Positions 57,637-64,000 of a stretch of 64,000 nucleotides of DNA are shown here, in pieces (within the stretch, counting starts at the first letter, position 1; the number at the start of each line of letters is the position of its first letter). The position numbers were made by a program, and so were the translations under genes. The notes beneath the pieces are model-generated. The model was given only the letters and a program-made list of their open reading frames with translations, was not told the DNA's origin and made no database searches. The stretch spans positions 744,001 through 808,000 of the forward strand of contig NZ_CP056087.1 in the NCBI RefSeq assembly GCF_001839655.2, written 5' to 3'. The stretch comes from Pseudomonas argentinensis (GTDB lineage Bacteria; Pseudomonadota; Gammaproteobacteria; Pseudomonadales; Pseudomonadaceae).

Positions 57637-58581
57637 TCAGAGCCCGACGAATTTCTTCACGGCGGCCGCACCGTCCTGGCCGTCGAAGGTGGTCACGCCC
57701 TGCAGCCAGGCGTCGAGCACCTGCGGGTTGGCCTTGATCCATTCCTTGGCGACCTCGGCGGGATCCTGCTTGTCGAGCACCTTCTCCATCAGCTGGCTTT
57801 CCATCTCGACGTTGAACTGCAGGTTGTTCAGCAGCTTGCCGACGTTGGCGCAACGCTCCTCGTAGTCGGTGGGCACCACGGTGTAGACCTTGGCAGCGCC
57901 GTAGTCCGGGCCGAACACATCATCGCCGCCGGACAGGTAGGTCATGTCGTACTGGGTGTTCATCGGGTGCGGCGCCCAGCCGAGGAACACCACCGGCTCC
58001 TTCTTGCGGATCGCGCGCTGCACCTGCACCAGCATGCCGGCTTCGCTGGACTCGACCATCTTGAAGTCGCCCAGGTCGAACTTGTTTTCCTTGATCATGC
58101 CGTCGATCAGCAGGTTGCCATCGTTACCCGGCTCGATGCCGTAGATCTTGCCGCCCAGCTGATCCTTGAACTTGGCGATGTCCTGGAAGCTCTTCAGGCC
58201 CGCTTCGGCGGCATAGGTCGGCACCGCCAGGGTGTACTTGGCGCCTTCCAGGTTGGGCTTGGCCAGCACCTTGACGCTGTTGTCCTTGGTGAACGGCGCG
58301 ATCACCGAGTCCATGGAGGGTGCCCAATAGCCGAGGAACACGTCGATCTGTTTGTTCTTCACGCCCGTAAAGGCGATCGGCACCGAGGCCATGGTCTTGC
58401 GTGGCGTGTAACCCAGGCCCTCGGTCAGGGTCATGGCCACGCCGGTGGTGGCGGCGATATCGGCCCAACCGATTTCGGCGAAACGCACCTGCTTGCAGCT
58501 CGCCGGCTCCTGGGCCCAGGCGCCCTGGATCAGGGCGCAGGACAGCAGGCCGACACCCGCTGCTTTGTGGAATATGTTCAT
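57637..58581 (-). CDS. choX: Choline ABC transporter substrate-binding protein
   Basis: A 314-residue periplasmic binding protein (signal 1-23, ending AWAQ) closely resembling ChoX/CbcX. Choline-binding aromatic residues lie in FAEIGWADIAATT, VFLGYWAPSMDSVIAPF and PVVFLGWAPHPMNTQYDMTYL, and IYGIEPGNDGN is conserved. It is the third gene of choV-choW-choX, 43 bases after choW. Confidence 0.92.
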   Translation of the reverse strand: MNIFHKAAGVGLLSCALIQGAWAQEPASCKQVRFAEIGWADIAATTGVAMTLTEGLGYTPRKTMASVPIAFTGVKNKQIDVFLGYWAPSMDSVIAPFTKDNSVKVLAKPNLEGAKYTLAVPTYAAEAGLKSFQDIAKFKDQLGGKIYGIEPGNDGNLLIDGMIKENKFDLGDFKMVESSEAGMLVQVQRAIRKKEPVVFLGWAPHPMNTQYDMTYLSGGDDVFGPDYGAAKVYTVVPTDYEERCANVGKLLNNLQFNVEMESQLMEKVLDKQDPAEVAKEWIKANPQVLDAWLQGVTTFDGQDGAAAVKKFVGL

Positions 58582-58624
58582 CCGCGAATCCTTGTGTGAT
58601 TGAAAGGACGCTGAGTATGGCCTT

Positions 58625-59506
58625 TTACTGGCGCTGCAGTCGCGCACTCAGCCAGCTCAGCCAACCGGCGCGATTTGCGGCGGTCTGCGGCGTACCGAAG
58701 CTCTCGGTGATGCGGTCGAGGATGATCGCCAGCAGCACCACGGCCATGCCACTTTCGAAGCCCAGGCCGATGTCCAGACGCTGGATGCTCGCCAGCACGT
58801 CGTTACCCAGGCCGCCGGCACCGACCATCGAGGCGATGATCACCATCGACAGGGCCATCATGATGGTCTGGTTGACGCCCGCCATGATCGACGGCATGGC
58901 GTTGGGCAACTGCACCTTGAACAGCAGCTGGCGGCTGTTGCAGCCGAACGACTGGCCGGCCTCGACGATTTCCTTGTTGACCTGGCGGATGCCCAGGCTG
59001 GTCAGGCGCACGGCCGGCGGCATGGCGAAGATCACCGTGGCGATGATGCCGGGTACCCGGCCGAGGCCGAACAGCATAGCCGCCGGTATCAGGTAGACGA
59101 ACGCCGGCATGGTCTGCATGAAGTCGAGAATCGGCCGGATGATGGTCGACACGCGCTCGCTCTTGGCGGCCCAGATGCCCAGCGGAATGCCGATCAGCAG
59201 GCTGATCAGGGTCGCCGAGAAGGTCAGGCCGAGGGTCACCACCGTCTGTTCCCAGAAGCCGGTCATCACGATCAGCACGAAGGCCACGGTGGTGAACAGT
59301 GCGAAACGCAAGCCGATGCGCCACAGGCCCAGGGCCACGAAGATGGCGATCAGCAGCCATGCCGGCGGCAGCATCAGCACGTTCTCGATCGCTTCGGAGA
59401 AGCCGCTGACCACGCTGCCCATGCTGTCGAATACGCCGCTGTAGTTGTCCAGCATGTGCTGGACCGCGTCGTTCACCCAGCTGCCCAGATCCAGTTTCTC
59501 GCTCAT
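58625..59506 (-). CDS. choW: Choline ABC transporter permease
   Basis: A 293-residue ProW/CbcW-type permease. The first 40 residues form a soluble segment, followed by six helices and the EAA loop EIVEAGQSFGCNSRQLLFKVQLP. MSMVIIASMVGAGGLGNDV is a hallmark of betaine/choline permeases. It begins one base after choV ends, so the two are translationally coupled. Confidence 0.93.
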   Translation of the reverse strand: MSEKLDLGSWVNDAVQHMLDNYSGVFDSMGSVVSGFSEAIENVLMLPPAWLLIAIFVALGLWRIGLRFALFTTVAFVLIVMTGFWEQTVVTLGLTFSATLISLLIGIPLGIWAAKSERVSTIIRPILDFMQTMPAFVYLIPAAMLFGLGRVPGIIATVIFAMPPAVRLTSLGIRQVNKEIVEAGQSFGCNSRQLLFKVQLPNAMPSIMAGVNQTIMMALSMVIIASMVGAGGLGNDVLASIQRLDIGLGFESGMAVVLLAIILDRITESFGTPQTAANRAGWLSWLSARLQRQ

Positions 59507-59507
59507 G

Positions 59508-60704
59508 TCATTCTCCCTGCAGACGGGTCAGGAGGCGGCCCTTGCTGATGGCGCCGCTGTAATGGCCATCCCTGTCGACCACCGGAATCGGACCCTCGTT
59601 GTCCACCAGGCGGTTGATCACCTGATCCAGAGGCAGGTCTTCGGGAACCGGGCTGATGGCTTTCAGCACGTCACCATCGAGTGCCGGGGAATCACCACCT
59701 TCGACCAGCAGGGCGATCTTCTCCAGGCTGATGGAGCCGCGGAATTTGTTGTCTTCGTCGACGATGAAGGCGTAGTGCTTGTCCTGCGCCTGTAGCTCAC
59801 GGCACACGGTCTGCGCGTCGGGCGCCTTGCCGTTGTGCACGTACACCGGCACGCTGTTGGCCTTCAGCTGGCCTGCAGTGAGATAGCGGCTGGTGTCGAC
59901 GGTATCGAAGAAGTTGCGCACATAGTCGTTGGCGGGATTGTCGATGAGTTCCTGCGGCGTACCGACCTGGACGAGCTTGCCGCCCTCCATGATGCCGATG
60001 CGGTTGCCGATGCGCATGGCTTCTTCGATATCGTGGGAGACGAAGATGATGGTGCGGCGATGGGTCTTCTGCAGTTCCAGCAGGATGTCCTGCATTTCCC
60101 GGCGTTTGAGTGGGTCGAGGGCCGAAAAGGCTTCGTCCATGATGATCATCGACGGGTCGACCGCCAGGGCACGGGCCAGGCCGACCCGCTGCTGCATGCC
60201 GCCCGAGAGCTCGTGGGGAAATTTGCTGGCGAAGGTGTCCAGACCGACCTGCTTGAGCACCTGCATGGCGCGTTCTTCACGCTCCTTGCGTCCCTTGCCG
60301 GCGACTTCGAGGCCGAATGCGGCGTTGTCCAGAACGGTGCGTGAGGGCATCAGGGCGAAGGACTGAAAGACCATGCTCATGTCGCGACGACGCAGGTCGA
60401 TAAGCTGATCCTTGGGGAGTTTGGCGACGTTCTGGCCGTCGATGTAGACATTGCCGGCGGTGGGTTCGACCAGCCGGTTGATCAGGCGGATCAGGGTGGA
60501 TTTACCCGAGCCGGAGAGGCCCATCAGGACAAAGATTTCGCCCTCTTCGACGCTGAACGACACGTCACTGACGCCGATCACGGCGCCCTTTTCAGCGAGG
60601 ATCTTGTCCTTGCTCCAGCCTTGCTTGAGCAGGTCGATGGCATCTTGCGGCTTGTCGCCGAATACCTTGTAGAGGTTTTCGACGACGATTTTTCCAGACT
60701 GCAT
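59508..60704 (-). CDS. choV: Choline/betaine ABC transporter ATP-binding protein with CBS domains
   Basis: A 398-residue ProV/CbcV-type ATPase. Walker A GLSGSGKST (62-70), signature ELSGGMQQRVG, Walker B IIMDEAFSALDP and H-loop FVSHDIEEAM are present, followed by a pair of CBS domains (about 280-395, KHYAFIVDEDNKFRGSI and GPIPVVDRDGHYSGAI) that in relatives sense ionic strength. It is the first gene of the operon. The locus corresponds to cbcVWX next to gbdR in P. aeruginosa. Confidence 0.94.
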   Translation of the reverse strand: MQSGKIVVENLYKVFGDKPQDAIDLLKQGWSKDKILAEKGAVIGVSDVSFSVEEGEIFVLMGLSGSGKSTLIRLINRLVEPTAGNVYIDGQNVAKLPKDQLIDLRRRDMSMVFQSFALMPSRTVLDNAAFGLEVAGKGRKEREERAMQVLKQVGLDTFASKFPHELSGGMQQRVGLARALAVDPSMIIMDEAFSALDPLKRREMQDILLELQKTHRRTIIFVSHDIEEAMRIGNRIGIMEGGKLVQVGTPQELIDNPANDYVRNFFDTVDTSRYLTAGQLKANSVPVYVHNGKAPDAQTVCRELQAQDKHYAFIVDEDNKFRGSISLEKIALLVEGGDSPALDGDVLKAISPVPEDLPLDQVINRLVDNEGPIPVVDRDGHYSGAISKGRLLTRLQGE

Positions 60705-61975
60705 GGGATGGTTCCCCTTCAGTAGACATCAGAGCAGTCACAGGCAACTTGCCGAGCGCCCACCGGGCGCCCGTCATGCAGTGCAGACTGTTCTTGCTTG
60801 TGGGTATATACACGGTTCCTGGGTTTGGACAGCGTTCTGTCACATGGCCTTCAGCAGGCACTCGAGCGCGCCCCAGAACGGTTGCCGAGGCAAACGCCAT
60901 AGGTGGACGTGACGAATGATGTAATGCGTTGCCGTGGTGCAAACTGCTTTCCAAACCCTCTGGCAGTGTTACGAAGCCCAATCCTTTGGGTATTCACACC
61001 TCATCCGAGATGCGCGTACATCCGAAATTTCTTGTTGGGCTGGCGCCCTGTTGCGGTAGCCAGCACTTATCTGTTCTTCGGTCCAGGGCGGTGGGCCCCA
61101 GTCTGCCTCCCTGGTCAAGAGCGGCAGCGACGAAATCGGCTGACTCAACGATATAGTCTTGCGGTCGTGGCAATTATCGAATTACGACCCTGACGTGTTG
61201 GGCGACGACACGAAGCCGCCACCTAAAAAACCATAACAGATTCTCTCCGCTCTTGGCCAAGGCCGGAGGCCGCGCATGGCGCGGCTCTCAGCTTTTCGAC
61301 CGAGTGCAGGCCAGAAGCCACGCGGGCTGCAGCAAATTCCAGAAAAACGTATGTAAAGCTGTTGGTCACGGGCAAAAAGCGTATCAGTGGCGGTCGTTTT
61401 CAGGCTGATTGGCGGCGCATCTTATCGCCAAAGGGCACTGGCCGGCAGACATTCCTAGCGCGCTGCGGCCATCGCTCGGCATTCGCCGCAGGGTGTCGAT
61501 CACCGTTTCGCCTGATCGAAATCGCCCTGCTCGACCCTTTCGATCAGGAAAGGGAGCAGGCTACACAGCGGTGAGCATTTTTTGCTCAACCGGGGCTGCT
61601 TTCGCCAGCTTTTGGTGCACATGGAGAGTCGGCCGATTTGTCGCCTGCGTGACCGGTCAGTCATGTTTTCCTCGGCCGGTACGGTTACCCGCTCATGGTG
61701 TGGGGAACACCGTTACGCCGGGCACTGCTACCAAAATGCTCAAGCCCTTGTGGCATGGCACATTGCGCCTATTTGCCAAGCCACCTCGGCGTTTCGCCAG
61801 AGCCCCGCCAACGGGAGTTTTCAGCGCCAGGCTTTTCTTTGTTGAACGAGCGTTCAATGTCGGCATGGCCTTTGCGTTATATACGCCATCTGCTTGACTG
61901 CCAGTCAGGCGTAACTACAAGAAAACAGAGCCTCGCCATGGAGGCTCATAACCTGGTTAGCGTGAGGGTTCACCG
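60705..61975. other. 1.27-kb region without a recognised gene between choV and gbdR
   Basis: No ORF here resembles a known protein and codon use does not look Pseudomonas-like. It must hold the choV promoter (minus) and the gbdR promoter (plus). Visible structures are CCTGATCGAAA (61511-61521) opposite TTTCGATCAGG (61538-61548), TGAGCA-N5-TGCTCA at 61571-61587, the 7-bp dyad at 61842, TGACT-GCC-AGTCA at 61895-61907 and a GAGCCTC/GAGGCTC hairpin at 61928-61948. A small ORF of unknown worth cannot be excluded. Confidence 0.5.
61842..61857 (+). promoter_or_regulatory. Dyad operator TTGAACG-N2-CGTTCAA before gbdR
   Basis: A 7-bp inverted repeat separated by AG, 119 bases before the gbdR start. 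TTGAAC-type dyads are typical of TetR-family operators; BetI, the choline-responsive repressor, is a reasonable candidate given the neighbouring choline genes, but this is inference. Confidence 0.5.
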
Positions 61976-63076
61976 ATGTCCCAGTTCAATCAGGGAGCGC
62001 AGCTCCAGAGCCGTGTTCCTCAGTCCATCGGCTTTCTCCTGCTGGACAACTTCACCCTGATTTCCCTGGCATCGGCCGTGGAGCCCCTGCGCATGGCCAA
62101 CCAGCTCTCCGGCAAGGAACTGTATCGCTGGTACACCCTGACCCTCGACGGCCAGCCGGTTTGCGCCAGCGACGGTTTGAAGATCACCCCCGATGCCAGC
62201 ACGGCCACTGCACCGGCACTGAGCGCAGTGATCGTCTGCGGCGGCGTGGATATTCAGCGCAGCGTCACCCGTGATCACGTGCATTGGCTGCAGGCCCAGG
62301 CCCGTCAAGGCCGGCAACTGGGTGCGGTGTGCACCGGCAGCTGGGCGCTGGCCAAGGCCGGTCTGCTCGACGGCTACGATTGCAGCGTGCACTGGGAATT
62401 CCTTGCCGCCATGCAGGAGGCGTTCCCCCGCGCCGCCATCACCACGCGGTTGTTCTCCATCGATCGCAACCGCAATACCTCGTCCGGCGGCACCGCGCCG
62501 ATGGACATGATGCTGCACCTGATTGGCCGCGAGCATGGCCGCGAACTGGCGGCGGCGATCTCCGAAATGTTCATCTACGAGCGCATCCGCAACGAGCAGG
62601 ATCACCAGCGCGTGCCGCTAAAGCACATGCTCGGCACCAACCAGCCGAAGCTGCAGGAAATCGTCGCGCTGATGGAGGCCAATCTGGAGGAGCCGATCGA
62701 CCTCGACCAGCTGGCACTCTATGTGGACGTGTCGCGTCGTCAGCTGGAGCGGCTGTTCCAGAAATACCTGCACTGCTCGCCGTCGCGCTATTACCTGAAG
62801 CTGCGCCTGATCCGCGCGCGCCAGTTGCTCAAGCAAACCTCGATGTCGATCATCGAGGTGGCGTCGGTCTGCGGCTTCGTGTCCACGCCGCACTTCTCCA
62901 AGTGCTACCGCGAGTACTTCGGTATTCCACCGCGTGATGAGCGTGCTGGTAGCAGCGCCAACGTGGTGGCGCTGGTGCCTGTGCACGATGAGCTGCTGCA
63001 CGAGTCGTCCACGGCCATGGCAGCGCTGAGTCGTGCCCAGGGCGAGTCGACATTCGCCAGCGTGCGGGTGGTCTGA
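61976..63076 (+). CDS. gbdR: Choline-metabolism regulator GbdR (GlxA-type AraC family)
   Basis: A 366-residue activator with an N-terminal DJ-1/PfpI-like domain (about 15-190, SIGFLLLDNFTLISLASAVEPLRMA, GAVCTGSWALAKAGLLDG) and a C-terminal AraC DNA-binding domain (about 240-335, VSRRQLERLFQKYLHCSPSR and VASVCGFVSTPHFSKCYREYFG). Length and position fit GbdR, which responds to glycine betaine and dimethylglycine and activates choline catabolic and cbc genes. The ATG follows GTGAGGGTTCACCG. Confidence 0.92.
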   Translation: MSQFNQGAQLQSRVPQSIGFLLLDNFTLISLASAVEPLRMANQLSGKELYRWYTLTLDGQPVCASDGLKITPDASTATAPALSAVIVCGGVDIQRSVTRDHVHWLQAQARQGRQLGAVCTGSWALAKAGLLDGYDCSVHWEFLAAMQEAFPRAAITTRLFSIDRNRNTSSGGTAPMDMMLHLIGREHGRELAAAISEMFIYERIRNEQDHQRVPLKHMLGTNQPKLQEIVALMEANLEEPIDLDQLALYVDVSRRQLERLFQKYLHCSPSRYYLKLRLIRARQLLKQTSMSIIEVASVCGFVSTPHFSKCYREYFGIPPRDERAGSSANVVALVPVHDELLHESSTAMAALSRAQGESTFASVRVV

Positions 63077-63432
63077 TCACCGCTATTTTCCTGCATCGCG
63101 CAGAAAATGCTCAATCCCCGCAGACGTCCGAGAGCCGTGGCGTCTGCGCTGTCTTTCACAGATTATCCACAGTTATGCACAGAGTATTTGTTCGCAAAAT
63201 ATCGGTGAGCTGAATACCGCGGTGCTTGCCGGTCTGGCCTGCCTGAAGCCCCGTCAGGCCGGCCGTTTCGCCGAGTGCATCGAGACGTTGCTGGACGATA
63301 AACCGTCAGGTGGCCAGGCGGTCCACGTGTGTTGGCGTTGCGCGCTTATCCAACAGTTTATCCACAGGCCTGCGCACTGTATTTATGATCAAACGACGAC
63401 CCCCGTTTCAGCAGGCGTGCGGCGCTGGAGGG
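63077..63432. other. Intergenic region with four DnaA-box-like 9-mers
   Basis: TTATCCACA (63163), TTATGCACA (63173), TTATCCAAC (63346) and TTATCCACA (63358) all point the same way, in two close pairs about 180 bases apart. The consensus E. coli DnaA box is TTATNCACA. The AT-rich unwinding element, dnaA and dnaN are absent, so this is not a complete oriC. Between the pairs a reading frame is open but has no recognisable homology. Confidence 0.6.
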
Positions 63433-63681
63433 TCAGCTACGCGGCACCAACGCCGGCAGCAAGGTGCGGGAGATGGCTTCGCGTACGGTCGGCAGCACGG
63501 TCGCGCTGCCGGCCAGAATGTCTTCGACCATATGGCGCAGGGCGAGGGCCCGTTCCGGGCACAGGCCGGTCACCGCGTATTCGCAGGCCTGCTCGGCGGT
63601 GGCGCCGCTGGGAACGCTGAAACCCAGGGCAATCAGGCGTTCGCGCAGGTCTTCCTGGTCGATCAGTTCGGTATGCATCAT
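63433..63681 (-). CDS. Small hypothetical protein beside the ETF gene
   Basis: An 82-residue acidic, helix-rich protein (MMHTELIDQEDLRERLIALG) with two cysteines (EQACEYAVTGLCPERA). No domain recognised. It starts 39 bases after the ETF-beta stop on the same strand, so it probably belongs to the dimethylglycine-catabolism gene set. Its own downstream region holds the DnaA-box cluster. Confidence 0.65.
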   Translation of the reverse strand: MMHTELIDQEDLRERLIALGFSVPSGATAEQACEYAVTGLCPERALALRHMVEDILAGSATVLPTVREAISRTLLPALVPRS

Positions 63682-63720
63682 CGTGGCTGTCCTCGTGGCA
63701 AGTTCGAATTCGGCGTGCCG

Positions 63721-64000
63721 TCAGCGCAGCACGCCCTCATCCAGCAGTAGCTTGAAGATAGCCTCCGCACCTTGCTGTGGCGAGACGCCGGTGATCACCT
63801 GACCACCACCGCCCGCCGCCTTCGCGGTCGCCGCCTTCATGCGCTCGGCGCCGGTCTTGGCCTTGATCACCTTCAGGCGCTTGGGGCGCGGTCGAGCTGG
63901 TTGCCATTGCGCATCGGCATACAGCGGATCATCGACCAGTTCCACCGCTTCGCGCTCCAGCGCACCGCGCCGGGCCGGGCCGAAGGCGCTCTGGCGCGCC
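63721..64000 (-). CDS. Electron transfer flavoprotein subunit beta (partial, 3' end)
   Basis: Only the last 92 or so codons are in the window; the gene runs off the right edge. The tail RQSAFGPARRGALEREAV, then LLPARPRPKRLKVIKAK-like ARPRPKRLKVIKAKTGAERM and AEAIFKLLLDEGVLR, fits the divergent ETF-beta encoded with dgcAB, which receives electrons from dimethylglycine demethylation. GbdR, encoded nearby, activates these genes in P. aeruginosa. Identification is from memory of that family. Confidence 0.7.
   Translation of the reverse strand, partial: ARQSAFGPARRGALEREAVELVDDPLYADAQWQPARPRPKRLKVIKAKTGAERMKAATAKAAGGGGQVITGVSPQQGAEAIFKLLLDEGVLR

Noticed and set aside
61409..61897. 162-codon ORF upstream of gbdR
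   Set aside because: No ribosome-binding site, no homology recognised, erratic composition; several equally long frames overlap it.
63077..63432. Chromosomal origin (oriC)
   Set aside because: DnaA-box-like sites exist, but rpmH, dnaA and dnaN are not nearby and no AT-rich 13-mer region is visible.

Overview
The window is high-GC chromosomal DNA of a Pseudomonas-group gammaproteobacterium. Gene content and order match blocks I recall from P. aeruginosa. One block is argB-algC-dut-coaBC-radC plus rpmB-rpmG. Another runs serA - D-2-hydroxyglutarate dehydrogenase - carO - carP - aaaA - rpiA - ilvA - rppH - ptsP - lgt - thyA - folA. Further blocks are sbp-cysTWA with oscA, modABC, and a choline ABC locus beside gbdR and an ETF gene. 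The blocks are joined differently from P. aeruginosa, and almost all CDSs are housekeeping or transport genes. There are no rRNA genes, tRNAs, prophage or CRISPR array that I can see.

Layout. 1-660: decayed TRAP-transporter fragments and a REP pair. 674-5901: coaBC-dut-algC-argB operon on the minus strand (CoA, dUTP hydrolysis, sugar phosphates for alginate/LPS, arginine). 6067-10654: radC, an esterase-like phytase, a peptide-type binding protein and the L28/L33 operon. 10688-16265: an Ntn-hydrolase acylase, a thioredoxin-like protein, an alpha/beta hydrolase, a DUF2059 protein and a 2OG-Fe(II) oxygenase. 16328-25905: serA divergent from D2HGDH, a FAH-family enzyme, carO with a four-half-site BqsR/CarR-like operator, two tandem CarP-like propellers, the AaaA-like autotransporter peptidase and rpiA. 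26296-37074: ilvA, a DUF2269 protein, a HAD phosphatase, rppH-ptsP, an NRDE protein, a TauE permease, lgt-thyA and a LysR regulator. 37165-46720: a DMT exporter, a four-gene cupin/small protein/DUF3482 GTPase/DUF2868 operon, GDPD, folA, a PhoD-like phosphatase, a Crp/Fnr regulator and an Mpo1-like protein. 47179-53296: sulfate transport (oscA, sbp, cysT, cysW, cysA), a frameshifted hydrolase and an odd sigma54-activator-like protein. 53583-56381: molybdate transport with a ModE-type box. 56568-63076: a betaine/choline ABC system and gbdR. 63433-64000: a small protein and the 3' end of an ETF-beta gene, probably of the dimethylglycine/glycine-betaine catabolic set.

The most unusual material is non-coding. 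A three-copy family of about 260-313 bp palindromic, non-autonomous elements (20458-20727, 25988-26250, 46764-47076) has inverted termini, two internal long hairpins and apparent compensatory changes between copies. The youngest copy sits at a CTAG inside a REP-type repeat whose uninterrupted relatives are also in this window. Other highlights are a 142-bp palindromic element inside the sulfate operon, a sigma54 activator relative lacking both a normal GAFTGA loop and the DNA-binding domain, and a group of DnaA-box-like 9-mers downstream of gbdR. Family and synteny statements come from memory; no search was run.
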